A stretch of DNA of 64,000 nt from Anthoceros angustus (lineage: Eukaryota > Streptophyta > Anthocerotopsida > Anthocerotales > Anthocerotaceae). Under the pieces are notes generated by a model, which was not told the DNA's origin, ran no database searches, and saw only the letters and a list, made by a program, of their open reading frames with translations. The stretch is from the NCBI GenBank assembly GCA_010909165.1, contig VJWM01000297.1, forward strand, positions 1 through 64,000, written 5' to 3'. The translations under genes were made by a program, and so were the position numbers. This document shows positions 1 to 13,149 of this stretch, piece after piece; within the stretch, counting starts at the first letter, position 1; every line of letters starts with the position of its first letter.

Positions 1-3000
1 ATTTCGTCCAAGTCCTCGGCTTCATCAATTGGTTGCCAAGAATGATCTTTGTACAAGCCAATCAAGCCAAGTGGTCGTGAAAATTACGTTTTCAATCAGA
101 TAATTATACTTAATTTCCTAAATAAGGTGAGTATCATTTCTAAGTATTTGCTATGATTATTTCGTGTTTTCTAGTATCTAATCACGGTTTGTGTCTTTGT
201 TTCGTTTTGTTTGTAGGTTCCATTGTTGTTGAAGTAGAGTTCAATCTAGCGAGTTCAATCTATCGGTATTTACTCTTCATTAGTTGAATTTGTATTTCAT
301 GCCATTACGGATATACTGAAACTCCAAAGAAAAGGTTTCTTTGTTGGTTTTGTATATCCCGGATCCGCATGAATATTATTTAATGAAAATGTTTTTGTCG
401 ATTAGCGATTTTGGTGGGATTTCTAGAATGAGCTTCTAGACCCAATGGTATTCACTTTCGTCATGTTTTCTACTCTAGTGCTCTATTTTCTACCTTGATG
501 GTAGATGATTTTACCCACTTGTATGGTTCATTTGTTTTTGTACCTTGATGGTAGATGATTTTCTACTATAATGAATTTTACTCTCTGGGTAAAATAATGA
601 CCAAAAGGTCAATTTTCTCTCTAAAAATTTACACTACGAAAAAACCAGGCTGAGGCGCGTCGAGGCCCAGACGAGGCGCGACTTTCACGCTGTAGTGGCG
701 CGTTCACAACCGCAGCTGGTTGACTCAACCACTGGGCGGGCCCCGCCCAAGACGCGTCTTGTCGTGACTACCAGTGTCACCGGCTTCCGGATGGGGTCTC
801 CGAGGGTCGGTCTTCCCACACACACGCGCACAGACTCACATCTACTCTAATTCATTCCTAGGGGAGTCCGTGCTCAGAACTTCCCGGGAATTAGGCACTC
901 TGATCAGGAATACCGCGACGACTCGCCCGGTGTCGACCCCTACTGATCTCACTCCTCGCTTTCCCCCCCCTCTTTCTATTACTCCGCGTTTCCTCAAAAC
1001 GCAACCACAATTTCCCTTACCACAGCATACTCACCCTCTTCTTCCGAGAACCTCTCACCGCACATGAATACCCATCTCTCCTCCCAGCCACCAGACCTCA
1101 CCACGGGCCACACGGACCCCTCTCCTCATAGAATTAAACACGTTCATGGGCGCTTGTTGGAAGGAGGGATGGGGAACGTGATCGATGCTTGGGCGATTCA
1201 CTCGTTGCGATCTCACCCCGACTTTCCGCAGCACCCTTGCCCCTTCTCGGCGCATGTTGGGCGCCTCACCATTCAACTTGTCGGACGTGGAGCTTGGCCA
1301 CCCGCCTCGACTATCCAGGATCTTCCGGTCTTCTGTACGAGAAGGTCGCCCCGGGCTCCCTTTGATCGACGCGTCCCAATCAACCCACCGAGGATTCGAT
1401 ACGAGTTCACACCAAATCGTCTCTTTGAGAGACACCCAAAGGGCCTCTTATACATCCGGTGGTCCAACACACCTCTCTTTAGGGTCTAAAATTGTAGCTC
1501 CTACCACGAGCGCCTACCAATCTAAGCAACAACTCTCACGGTGATGGAACTCCCTATCCCTCGCCCGAAAAGGAAACCGGTCCTAGCGACTCCCCTAAAA
1601 TCAGTATGCCCTCACATTGGCCTGCCCCTATGGCCCATGGGGACCCCTCTCGCTCTTGGCCTCGCCTCATCCGAGCAATTTTCCCCACAACCTCCACCTC
1701 ACTCTCCTTTGAGTTTCCTCGCGCCTTCCGCGGACGTTGCACGCCTGACCTCTATGTCGTTCCCGCTCCTCCTCATTGGACATACCGTGCTCCTCCCTCC
1801 ATGCTCGGCCTCCGCCACTAGGGTTGTAAACTCCCACAGTCCGCACGTCCTGCTTTCTGCACCGTGGTGGAACTAGCCACCTCCCCTTGACTACTCAGCT
1901 GGCATATTGTGAGCATCCCTAGCATATATAGACACCTTTTATTCTAAAAATTCCCAATACCCAAGGACTCTATTTCCTCCCACCCGGGTCAAACCTAAGG
2001 ATCGAAAAATTATTATCTCCAAGGGCCAAGGACCATTCAGATAAAAGACGACTCGGGGCGATTCTCAAAGCACTTTGCTATTCACACATCCAAAACAAAA
2101 AAATCGTTCATCCGACACTTGGGAGCGGGGTTAGTGCACATGGTCTTCCTGCTATCACGGCGTTTGATGCCTTCTAGGATGCACAGATAGGTTGGGAGAA
2201 TGTTAAGCGCTTTGTGCATCACTACCTATACTCACCCAAGCTCCTGAGCTAGAGCCACTGTCCCTCTGACCATAGAGTAATGGGTCCCCGAGGATGAGAT
2301 ACGCCCGACAAGCCACTTGCTGCAGTTGCATTTACAAGCAAACTCTCCCCTTGCCGGAAAGTGATTGGGCCTGGCAGATGCACTCCGATTTCATTTTTCG
2401 CCCAAACCACGCTGGGAGAGTGTGTAGTTGAAAATCCATCATGATTGGTTTGTCCAAGTCTTGGCATGTAGATCTGGTGAGAGGTCCCCTACTCCTTGAG
2501 AAGTAGGTCAAGTTTGCCAACACCAGCATCACCTTTGCCTCAATGGCAAGGTGTAGGTCAGAAGAGCAATCGACAAGCATAAGCTCGCAGAGTTATGATT
2601 GAGCAGGCTTGAACCAATTGATGTTCAATCAGCGAAGGAGGATTGACTGGGATTGAAGAGACAAACTTGGGACATCAAGCAGTGACAAGTGCACACACAA
2701 TACTGGTTGGGTGACGATCATTATATGCGTAGGGATCCAAGTTTAGTGGTCGGCTTGGACCTTAACTTACGAGATTTCAAGCTTTACTATGGGAATATTG
2801 TGCCTGAGATGCGCCTCAAACATGGTGCTAATTTCTCATTACAATATGTCTTTGAACACTTGGCCCGATGCCTAGCTGCTGCAACTATATGGTTGGGGGG
2901 ACTCATTTAGCACAAAAGAGAAGGGCAGGTTAACTTATGGTATTTAAGTCTCACCAAGTATGGAAGGAGACAAACGAGGTGTTTGTTTTATAGCGGAAGA

Positions 3001-4136
3001 CTATTACACACAAACTTGTACAAGTAATGAATGAATTAATCTCAAACAAAAGTTGTTCATAAGTACATCGTCTTGTAACCCTAAAATGAATAGTCCCATA
3101 TTTAACTTTAATATACTTAACCATAGGCAGGTTAACCTACTAACCCTAACACGAGGGAAGTTTTTCAGACCACAGTCCATTTAAATTTGTGAGAGTCTCA
3201 TGCCTCCTACACAATCAACCAGACCCGCCAAAGATGCCAAGTTGTTAGTTCTCAAACTCTATTACATGTATAACAAGGCAAGTGTGGGCTTTGCCAGAAC
3301 TTAAAAAACAGATGTCAATATGCTTGTTTCGCACTATTACAAAGGTAAGCGAGATTTTTCAAATTCCACGTTTTATTGCATACAAATTGTCTATCCCATG
3401 AGAGAAGCTGCAAGGTAAGACTTAGCCACATACAAAAGTGCAATAATTGTGATTACCAAGAGCCTGAATCCATCATGTTGAGGCATATATTCATACTATA
3501 GGGGATAATTGGTTAGGCGATTTGTAATAGTCTACTTAGGAATGATCTGCACTCCTTCGTCTTGAAAGAGTAATGGGATCACCAATCGACATATAGGGAT
3601 AAATACCAATTACAAGTCAACAGTCGCTCAACTAAGTAGCATTTGCAGTTAGAACGCTGTAGAAAGGAGAAAGCATTTTCCAAATACCAAGCTTTCTAGA
3701 AGACTTGGGCTAGGCAAGTTGGCAATCCTTACGCTTAGGAGCCTACTAGTGCTAGAGCTACTCCAAGGCAACATCAGCAATTTAAGACTTCTTCTCCCCT
3801 TGATAATTGTAATTAATTTATTTGATAATGATCTAAATTAAAGAAGGTCAAATCTTATCTTGGAAAATATAAAAAATCAAGTAATTAAATTAAATACAAT
3901 ATCGGATTCCAACGCCTGGAATTCGCACGTGGAACCGTTTGCTAAACCTACCGATGACGCAGCCAACAGGCTCGACGGGCAAGTTGGGCTGACTGTCACA
4001 TGTCCTGGTCATTCATCCCAACTGGAACTCCCTGCTCGAATTTTCGATGACGCCACCTGTTCGTGCTTGAAGACAAGCTCATTGTTGCAGCGGGGACTTG
4101 CATATGGAATGAGGCAGACAGGACGGTAAGGAGGAG
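1..4136. other. Spacer upstream of LST8, no recognised gene
   Basis: Positions 1-640 are AT-rich and hold a 22-bp direct repeat (491-512 and 541-562). At about 640 the composition switches to a GC- and CT-rich block that runs to about 1900, then becomes mixed. Open frames here are short, overlap on both strands and resemble no family I recognise. The longest interesting one, 2689-2910 (+), has no homology I can name. The last 100-150 bases before 4137 presumably carry the LST8 leader. Confidence 0.4.
491..562. repeat. 22-bp direct repeat, two copies
   Basis: The same 22 bases, starting TACCTTGATGGTAGATGATT, occur at 491-512 and again at 541-562, exactly 50 bases apart. No function is evident. 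Confidence 0.8.
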
Positions 4137-6100
4137 ATGCCGCAACCTTCTGTGGTGCTGGCCACAGCAGGTTATGACCACACCATCCGCTTTTGGGAGG
4201 CCACCAGCGGGCGCAACTACAAAACCCTGCAGTACCCCGACTCTGTATGTGCTCTCACTCCTGCACAATATGCTCGATCTCCTAACAGCTCTCCAATTAC
4301 TGGCTTACGCTCACGCTTGCACTGCGCGTCTTCTGGATGCAGCAAGTGAACAAGCTTGAAATCACGCCTAACAAGCAGTTTCTAGCAGCTGCTGGCAACC
4401 CACATATTCGCCTGTACGAGGTGAACTCCAATTTGCTTCCTCCGGTGAGTAAAAATTTCTGTCGACAATGATTGCTTTCTTGGGCTGTTTGTAGCTGGGG
4501 CGGATGTACCGGTGGTCTTTGATGAGCTGAACTGCGCATCTGCAATCGGCACAATGTTGGGATCCCCAGCTGGTCTCTCGTTTACGTTTTTCTCCCGCCC
4601 TGGAAAACTGCTCTTTAGGTCTTAACCTACGAGCACTCCAACAACGTTACAGCTGTGGGGTTCCAGTGTGATGGGAAATGGATGTACTCCGGGTCAGAGG
4701 ATGGCACCGTCAAAATCTGGGATCTCCGGTATTTACAGCCGCTGTGTTGTTTCGGTTTATCTGTTTGGACTGCTTGGTTGGACAGGTGGTGTTGTCGCCT
4801 TGTCTGTCATTCCCTAACATTACTCCTGTGGGATAACTTCAGTGCCCCAGGATGTCAAAGAGAGTATGAGAGCCGAGCGGCCGTTAACACGGTTGTGCTT
4901 CACCCTAACCAGGTACAATATCCGTGAGTCGTGAGACACATCTTCCAGCATTTTCCAGTCTAGCATCAGCTTGGCAATGCATCGCACTGCTATTACGTTT
5001 TTTGAATGTATTATCGTTTTGAATAATCGGATAGATATCGTTTCTGCAGCAAGAGTTGATTTCTGGAGATCAAAATGGGAACATTAGAGTTTGGGATCTT
5101 ACAGCCAACTCTTGCAGCTTCGAGCTGGTGCGTTTTGAGAGGATTCTTTCTCTCAGTTCGTAGTCATTATCCTTGAACGTCATTCAACAATCTAGTTTGC
5201 TGGGTGGGTTAATGTGATTAACGGTCTGTGTTTACCAGGTACCAGAGGTGGACACTGCTGTTAGGTCCTTAACAGTGATGTGGGATGGCAGCTTGGTTGT
5301 TGCAGCTAATAACAGTGGTGTATGCTATGTATGGAGCCTTTTACGTGGCAATCAGGTCAGCAAGTAGCTTGGTCTTCGTCATCTACCACTTTCTCCCTCT
5401 GTCTCCCAGAATCCACCTTGGCTAAAGTAAATGACAAAATTGCCACGGCTCTCCTGCAGATGATGACTCATTTTGAGCCGCTACAAAAGCTCCAGGCGCA
5501 CAACTCCTACATTCTGAAGTGTCTTCTGTCACCGGAATACTGCGAGTCAAACCGGTGTGCCTCCCTACCTGCATTTCGGGATTTCCTGGTGAATCTGTCA
5601 GTGTTGCTGATCACCACTGACCAAACTGGCTGAACTCATCCGTAGCTACCTAGCTACAACATCTTCTGACAAGACCGTGAAGATTTGGAATGTTGAAGGG
5701 TTCAAACTGGAGCGCACACTAGAGGGTAAGGTTGTCTCGTTTGGGGTTTTCCATCAGCGAGCAGGCAACGTCTTTCACAATTCCTCAATGGTGCCTTATC
5801 TAGCTCTGTTTGCAGGTCATCAAAGGTGGGTCTGGGATTGTGTCTTCTCGGTCGATGGCGCTTTCCTTGTCACAGGTATTTACGTCGTCTTGAAAGGAAA
5901 GTTTAATCCACCAATTTTGCAAGATCAACTCTCCAGTCTCGACGTTTTGATTCTTTGCTGTTTGGTTATCAGCGTCATCTGACGCAACAGCCAGGCTCTG
6001 GGAGATACAAACAGGGGAGGCTATACGGACCTATCACGGCCATCTCAAGGCCACAGTTTGTTGTGCTCTCCATGACGGCACGGAACCACCCTCTGGATAG
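4137..6100 (+). CDS. LST8: LST8-type WD40 protein (TOR complex subunit), ten exons
   Basis: This is an intact gene for the small seven-blade WD40 propeller that binds and stabilises the TOR kinase domain. It acts in the cytosol and on endomembranes. Exons by GT-AG borders: 4137-4244, 4343-4444, 4619-4728, 4843-4912, 5050-5127, 5239-5355, 5460-5554, 5646-5725, 5816-5875, 5973-6100. They total 948 nt, giving 315 residues with every phase matching. Family signatures are the N-terminal [14 protein letters not shown], then [54 protein letters not shown] and the C-terminal [10 protein letters not shown]. Length matches plant and animal LST8 (about 300-320 residues). The start is chosen because the first ATG at 4137 gives the conserved start of blade one. 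Introns are about 90-175 bases. The convergent SET-like gene begins 317 bases beyond the stop. Confidence 0.96.
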
Positions 6101-6416
6101 CTTGTTCATCATGTAGGATTTTGTACAGGAGGTCTCTCAGCGTGTTGCTTAGGATTCCTCGTTCTAAGACGGTCCTCAGCCAGTACTTACATTTTCACAG
6201 AACTGTTTTCTGCCAACTACTGGGTTTTGTTAAGAGGGGGCTGATAATCTTTAAACTGCAATGTCGGAGAATGAATTGAGCGGGATTGTTCTCCTCAAGA
6301 TATTTAAACTATTTGAACTGACAACGGTACACGTTCTTCACAGACTTAATTTACAAGACGCTAGTTGTTTGCATCCAAAGAAAGAAACCGTCTCACCCCA
6401 GAGACTTCAGCTTTAG

Positions 6417-8635
6417 CTAGAACAGGTTGCTAGGCGAGTCACCTAGCAGCCTGTTAATGGTCCCCTGTAGGAGGAGTTTCTTCATGTATCTGTACCTCGT
6501 TGTCAGTTGAAGAAGCTTGGCATGTGAGCTCTCACAATCCAAGCCTGACACACAATCTCCCTCCAGCAGTCGTTCATCTTCCTCTATCGTCGAGGGCATG
6601 GACTGGAGTACCTGCAAGCACCGAGCAGCGATTGATGTCTCTGCGATGAGCTTGGGCCTCTGCGCAGGGTCACTTGTTGAAAACACTGGAACTAACTGGA
6701 CGGTGCAACGTGTCCATTCCGCTACACTCTCCACAGGCTTGTTCTCCCTGAGGCAGCTGAAGAAGGTTCTCAAGGCCACCGAAATATCTCCCAAGGAGTA
6801 ATCCTCAACAACCGTTGGGGTAAAGGTGGACTCCGCAACAGCTGTAAGTGCACCCAGAAGGCTGGGGTCTATTATACCCCTGGTATAGATCGATGGAGAC
6901 GGACTATATGGCAGAAATTGGAATCCAAAGTCTGCCCAATGATTGATAAGGTGCACCCATTCCTTGCTCTGTCCTGAAGAACCGTCACCTATGCTATCCA
7001 GTGTTTGACTCACTTTTAGCCAGATCATAAGCCATTGTTGCCCGCTGCATGTGTTCGATGCGGGTTGACTCTTGAGCCCTTGTCCACAACTCGTACTCCA
7101 AAGCTGCAAAAACCATCTTACGCTCTCCTGCAAGATACGATTTCGGCCGTGCATTCCCTTTTCAGACCTACAAGGAACAGACCGACCACTCTCTAACTAC
7201 CAAGGACCGAGCGGGCCTCCTCTTATCTTGTCTGATGTCATGTTGTACCTACCTCAAAAGACGGAAAGATTTGAGCCGTGTCCCAAGGATTATCTTCAAG
7301 CACAAAACCTGGAAAAGCAAAAACCGATAGGAAGTACTCACTAATCATTTCCACTACCGCGTAAACGACCATTGGTGCAACAAACAAGTATCAGTTACCG
7401 TAGTAGAGAAACAGATTGTCATTTGATCTTGGTCCAAACGATGCGAAAAGCTGCTCTCCCTTCCTCATATGTCGTCTGGCAACTATATCGAGCTTACCAT
7501 GCCAAGCCGGTTCAGACGACCAGTCTGCCTGCAACCCTCTCCGCAAGTAGCTTTAGTTTGATAGTTTACATTGCAGTGGCACATTTGGAATAAATTCTAA
7601 ACTCGGACCTGGTAGTGATAGTGATGGTTGATCATGTCCATGAATGGCATTAGCACATAGGGAGCATACTCCTCATCATCAGTAACGGGGAGTGTGAACG
7701 CACGACTGTGAACAATTGTGGCAGCCCACCCTACAACAACAGTACATTAAATCGGGATGCTTCAGTAGGCTCTAGAAACTGTCACCGGTCACTGAATTGA
7801 GAGTAACAAGGACGTCAAAAATGCTTACGGAACTCCTCGAAGGTCGACCATGCAGTTACTTCATCGTCCAGCAGAGCGTAGCTCTCCTTTATTGACTTGC
7901 GAACCTGCACAAGTTCTCGTAAGAGTGGCCACCATTGCACTTCATGTAGTTCCTGAAACATGAACAGGACACCAGGTCATGTCGCCAAAGGGAAGATGAG
8001 AAGAATGAAGAAAGCTTATGACACTATATTTCAGGCATACACAATTGGTACATTTGATTTCAAGTTGATCGGTGTTGGCACTCTTGATGGTAGGGCTCTG
8101 ATATATGGAGCCCATCTTGAGGACTCGCCTAGAGCCCTGAAGCACATGGCAACCACAGTTAACACCGGTTCGACCAAAAGCCCTACCAGCCCTCAAAACG
8201 GTTAGGGGTCACAGGAAGACAACCTTTCTTGAAGGAGTCGAGCTGCCGCCCGATCCCAACCATCAAGCACATGCATTGACTCCTTGTCATACAGCCCCAT
8301 GTTCAGCTGCCACACGAGACAAATGGAGAGCTATCAGCGATAACGAGAATCAGCAGAGACGTCAGAGGCAGCTGTTCTGTATTGAAGCAGCACTCTGCCA
8401 AGGATCTTACACATCTCGCAAAAACTCATTCTGCCTATCTGGCACAGCAAATAGGATGATGGCTCACAGGTAAAGACGATAATGTGTCACCCTGTGAGAT
8501 ATCCTCAACAGCAACAACTCCTCGCACTTTCCTGTTTTCATCAGTGATTCCCTCTCGCTTTCCCTCCACATTGATGTCCACAATGGCCAGCTTTTTCGAG
8601 ATAGTAAAATTATGTTCTTCACACCAGCTCAAGAA
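6417..8635 (-). CDS. SET-domain / Rubisco-LSMT-like module (C-terminal half of a probable double-SET gene)
   Basis: Exons on the minus strand encode a SETD3/LSMT-type lysine or histidine methyltransferase. Supported exons are 8635-8468 (start of the SET fold, GVVAVEDISQGDTL), about 8312-8270, 8136-8052 (SSRWAPYIRALPSRVPTP), 7952-7829, 7730-7609 (RWAATIVHSRAF and PFMDMINHH), 7528-7399 (RKGEQLFASFGPRSND) and 7308-7253 (VLEDNPWDTAQ). A last large exon ending at 6417 carries the LSMT substrate-binding fold and finishes in RYRYMKKLLLQGTINR. Phases agree across the clear exons. The family's cofactor-pocket N-x-x-H motif is present as MINHH. The tyrosine of the usual S-Y-G motif is phenylalanine here (ASFGPRSND). 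No in-frame ATG precedes the SET fold, so this half is probably read through from the module upstream at 8775. The exon between 8468 and 8312 and the first part of the last exon are uncertain. Confidence 0.85.
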
Positions 8636-8774
8636 CTGTTCAAAATGTAAGAGATTAATAAATGTCTCTTTTAGCTCTGTCCAGACCCCTGGATGTACAT
8701 TAATCACAATCGAAGAACTTGATTAGTATGACAAAGCAGCAAAACTGAACAGGACTTCAAGACTTTCTGCTTAC

Positions 8775-11250
8775 CTCTTGAACATTTTCGCTCTCTGTCT
8801 CGACATCATCGGGAGGAGACCAGAGCTCAGTGTCCTCAGAAACACTCGACCCGCAGGACAGCTGGGAAACCATCTGCAGCAAGAGAAGTTTTTTGGTTGT
8901 CCGAAAGTTCACTGCCAGGTAGTCATTTTGACCAAGTTGCTCAATCTGCCATCTGCATGTTGGACAAGCTTGAGATGTGCCAATCCCTGCATAACCTTCC
9001 CATGACGCTGCTGCAAGCATGAGATAGTCCTCTCCCAAACTGGTTGGGTAGGAGTCCAGCAAAAATTGAAGCCGCCCTTGAATAGCTGCCATGGCAACCA
9101 GAAGAGCATCTTTCACATGTCTATCTTGTGATGGAAAGCGGTGGCAGCCTTGGGGTATGCTGGTACTGAGAGCTACACACGCTTTTGTCAACTCCTGAAG
9201 TCTTGAGTTCCATTCTATGCCTTCTCTGCCAGCTAAGTCACCAATTGCCACCCCATCAAAGCCCACCTGACTCTCACTTGAGAGATCAATCAGGTTCTTG
9301 GCAAAAGACAAAGCTGCAAATGTACATAGCATACGAGGATTGACAGAGCCATCTGCCCTTATGGCAAAGCCATCCATCGACTCAGTTCGTGTCCTGTTCA
9401 GATGCAACTCTGATTTCACTGCCCCAATCACATCTTGAACTACTGTGAGGGTCAAATACTTATTGCTGTTCAGACTGTCATCGGTTTCAATGTACCAATC
9501 CACCAGTTCCTGCCGAAGTGAAGGACAAGAGAAACTTGCATGAATAAGGAGAAAACAGAATTCTCCCCAGCAGAAAGCAAGGGTTTACAAGCTTCACAGA
9601 CGGTACGGTACCTTCAAGTCCTGAAAAATACATACTTCATTGTGTGGATTGTCTTTCGGTACAGAACCTGCCAGAAGCCCAATGTCAGACAACAAAACAC
9701 AGCTTCCAACGGAGAGATACCTTTGTCACAAACTAGACCACCAGAGAAGCTCACCACGGAAGACTAGCTCAGCTGCTGTGGATCTCACAGAGGTGCTCAG
9801 GGAAAGGGGCATTCCTTCCTCTACTCCTCCATTCGTCCTGAGAAGGACCTTGCCAGGAAGATAATCAGGATTCACTGCATGGAGATGAAGGAGAGGGGGT
9901 TGAGTGTTTGGATGATTGCAGAAGTCCTCAATTTAAAGAGTGGTCAATAAAAAATCGTTAGAAGACACTGCAGACAATACCTTGAGCTTCACCACCAGGA
10001 GAGCTAAGAAATGGTAGGATAAGATGCACAGGTCCATGAGCTATTTCCACCTTGCAAGCCGAGCTGTAGACAACAGAGAGTGCCCAGACTGGAACACATG
10101 CAAATAGGGACTTTAATACAAGAGTTAATGCAAGCGTCATGCAGCAAGTACCAGCTAACAACACACAGCTCCCACACTACCGTGACAGAGGATTCCAAAA
10201 ACTTCCGAGACTAAACCTTAACAGGGAACTAGACACACACATCATACCAAATTCATTAAACTTCACCCCTGGTATGTCATCTTCATGCAACACTTGATAT
10301 GCAGACTGAGCAAACTTTCTCATCGCATGTACCTCCTCGATTACAAATTGATCTTCAATGTTGTTCAGCTCCTGGCAATATTTGTTCCGTAGAAAGTGAG
10401 AACCTTGACAGAATCTTAGACCAGCTGCCTCTACGCTAAGGTTCAAGTCTGTCAAAATAGCGTACCAGATTTGAGAAAAACAAAGGTAGTGGGAAATAGC
10501 TTGGCAATAACTTGATAAATGGAGCCCATTGCGATGCTTCTCTAGCCCTGCATACATGTTTACGTGCCACATGTGTGTCTTGAAACAATCAAACAGGGAG
10601 GTAGGTTGGGCGGCAACTCCGCGACATTAAAATACCGTTCGCGAAGCAGCTTGGTGGCGAGCCGTATTTCCCACGGTGCTCCCACAAGTGACTTAGGGTC
10701 CTCGACTTCCAGAACATCAGAGATACAGGATGCCAGCTGCATGGCAAGGATGGTATCAGACAATGCTGAAAGAAAACTACAGACTGATTAATCGCTCCCA
10801 AAGAAATTCAAGCGATGACGGACAGGAAACTCCGCGATTGTCTCTTCCTTCCCCATGTCTTCTGCAGCGAAAGAGCCCAAGTGACAAAAGCTGTCCTTTT
10901 GTAGTCCACCAGGGGGGCACCAAGGTGTCTCGATTGAACGGAGAAAGAACTTCCGTGGAGCGCCATTGTCTCCTCCTGCTCTCCTGTGAGACCATTGGAT
11001 AAACTGCACCTCAAGGGAAGGACGTCACGTCCAAAACCTTGGGCACGCTTCAGCACTTTCACTCCAGGAGCTCATTAAAATCAGCTGTAGCTGACCTCTT
11101 CCAGGGACGAGTCTTCGCTAAATGCGGAGGGAGGCAGCTTGATTTTGTTGAGGCTTGACCAGCTCCTTAACCCCCAATTTCCGAGCGTCCGACGCTTTGT
11201 CCTCTCCAGATACCATCTCTTGGCAGATTCTCGCCGGTGGGAATAGTCCT
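8775..11250 (-). CDS. Degenerate SET / LSMT substrate-binding module (N-terminal half of a probable double-SET gene)
   Basis: Clear exons are 10765-10636 (ending APWEIRLATKLLRER), 10547-10466 (REASQWAPFIKLLPSYFPLP), one ending at 10248 (VKFNEF), 10088-9981 (VWALSVVYSSACKVEIAHGP), one near 9650 (VPKDNPHNE) and 9509-8775 (substrate-binding domain, MDGFAIRADGSVNPRMLCTF). The LLRER splice point has the same position and phase as in the downstream module, so the two modules are paralogous duplicates. Motifs expected for catalysis are missing. Where N-x-x-H belongs the exon reads ILPFLSSPGGEAQ, and the tyrosine segment reads GMPLSLSTS. I infer a structural or pseudo-enzyme SET fold. The last exon ends in GAG/GTAAGC, and reading on gives a stop within a few codons. 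Splicing to 8635 keeps phase 0. Exons before 10765 and the true start (perhaps 11200-11700) are unresolved. Confidence 0.75.
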
Positions 11251-11527
11251 CCTGCAATGGAATCGGAGCTCAGCGTGAAGTGGGTGGAAACGCGTACTGG
11301 ATACAGGAACGAACAATTCAGCTAAGATCGATCTACATTTTCTGCCGCTTGGATCCGTTCAATCCTCAGTCAAATCCACGCTCGCAAGGGAGAGTGGCCG
11401 CAACACGTCCCCTTTGCAAGCGCTGAACGGACAAAAAGAACAGCAAACCGAATCCCAAAAATGCATCTGATAAGCTTCTTCAAATCACGCCAGCAACATC
11501 ACGCCAATGCAAACATGGCAACAACTT

Positions 11528-11686
11528 TTATCCTCGGATCAACGCGGCAGGTGATTCCGTCAGCTTCATTACCGGAAGCGGAGCGGTACAAAGGGAAGCG
11601 GACGCAGATGCCAGCGGACACAGGAGAAGCAGCAAGAAGAAGAAGAAGAATGGCCGCGGGGGCCCTGACGAAGCTGCCATAGCCAT
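11528..11686 (-). other. Short open frame with signal-peptide-like N-terminus
   Basis: From the ATG at 11686 a 52-residue frame starts MAMAASSGPPRP, followed by a run of five Phe and five Leu and then CPLASASAS. That is a hydrophobic core with a plausible cleavage site. A GT-starting donor follows shortly after. It could be the first exon of the SET-like gene downstream on the same strand, giving that protein a targeting sequence. I could not find a second exon that joins in frame, so this remains a guess. Confidence 0.25.
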
Positions 11687-11839
11687 CCGCCTGCTGGCTT
11701 CAGCACAGCAATGCGTGCTGGTCCGGATCGAGGGGGATTGAAAGGAGTCACAGCACAGCCCATCCAAGCCATCCAAGGTCGCAGTCACCAGATTTGCTTC
11801 CGACTCGCTAAGCAAATCTTTCCATAATAATGTTAGCAT

Positions 11840-13149
11840 CTACAAACACGTGCATTTCTGTTTAAGTACATACTTCTATGTACATATGTACATAGCGGGA
11901 CACGCTAGAGGGAGCAGATCGGCTGGCCAGACGTAGGACCCGCCACCTCCTTGGCATGGTGGTCCATGTCACCAGCTTCTCCCCTCTCTCTTTCCATCCC
12001 CGCGTACGCCACTTTCCGCCCTTGTTGTACATCGCTGGCTACCGGCACGGGCGTCAGTCTTTTCATTTCGAATAGGGTTTGCGGCCTTGCCTTACTGCGA
12101 GGAATGAGTGTTGGTGAGCATGTCGCCTCTGCCAGCAGCTCACCGTGCGTTGTGAGTGTGGAAGTAGGGAATCGCTCCTCCCCATGGAAGGCAAGCTGCA
12201 CTCCAGAGGCGGAGGGAGGGAGATATGGGTAGGATGAGGTATGTTTTGCTCTCTTCCGATTGTCCGCTGAGGTTATTGCCACAACAGGACGTCATGCACC
12301 TTGTCATGCAGTAAAAGCGACAACCATTTCTTCGTCACACCAGGTGCCGAACTGTGCTTGATTGTAACAGATTGCTACATGAGAGCGCCAGGATAAAACA
12401 TCCCTGGCGCTGGATGCTGAACATCGAAGGGTTGCCGTTATTCCAATTGCTAGCAATCCCCTTAGAAAGAGGGAGCTTGGCTAGCCGTGTACAGGGCTTG
12501 TTGTTGGTACCTTCGTTTGCTTCTTGTTGAAGCAATACATACAATGAGGAAAGTGGCGTATGGGGAGGAAAGAGAGTGAGCGGAAACTCGCTCGAGGGAG
12601 AACCCGCTCGCGGGAGTCCGGGCGCGCCCTCCCGAAAGGAGGACCAATGGTGCTTACAGTAATTGTTCCGTGCTTGGAACTCCGAAAGTCTTGTCCAAAA
12701 CGTATCCTACAGTTTTATGTAGGTATTGCAATTCTGAGTGGTTTGCCGAGGCCGGGCACGCATTTCAGATAGTCGCTGTGCTGCGTTCGGGATCGCGTGT
12801 CAGAGAGCCGATGTGCTGCATTCTGTCGCGCTCATGAGACATCTTGACCCGATTCCATCGGGCCTCCAATTGAGAGGAGGTCCACTAGTACTGGACGGAG
12901 GGGAAAGAGGGCAAAGGACAAAATTAGATGATCAGGGGGAGATGGAGAGAAGAGGGAAGGAGGAGGAGAAGGGCAACTTAGCTCATGCCTGTGCCAGACT
13001 GGTCCTTGGCATCTCGCCATCAGTACTGGACAGGGGGAGTACAGAAGTTAGATGAGCGGGGGAGATGGAGAGGAGGGGAGGAGGAGGAGCCTGCCCTGCC
13101 TGCTGGGCGCATGTTGCAGGTGCATAGAGAGACCTTGAGTCTTGCAGAA
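11840..13149. other. Spacer, nothing recognised
   Basis: Only short overlapping frames occur. The stretch 12850-13100 is purine-rich (GGAGGAGG-type runs). I see no domain, RNA gene or repeat of note. Confidence 0.4.

Noticed and set aside
1055-1876. Overlapping frames in the GC-rich block at the left
   Set aside because: They overlap on both strands, have no recognisable domain and show no splice-site support.
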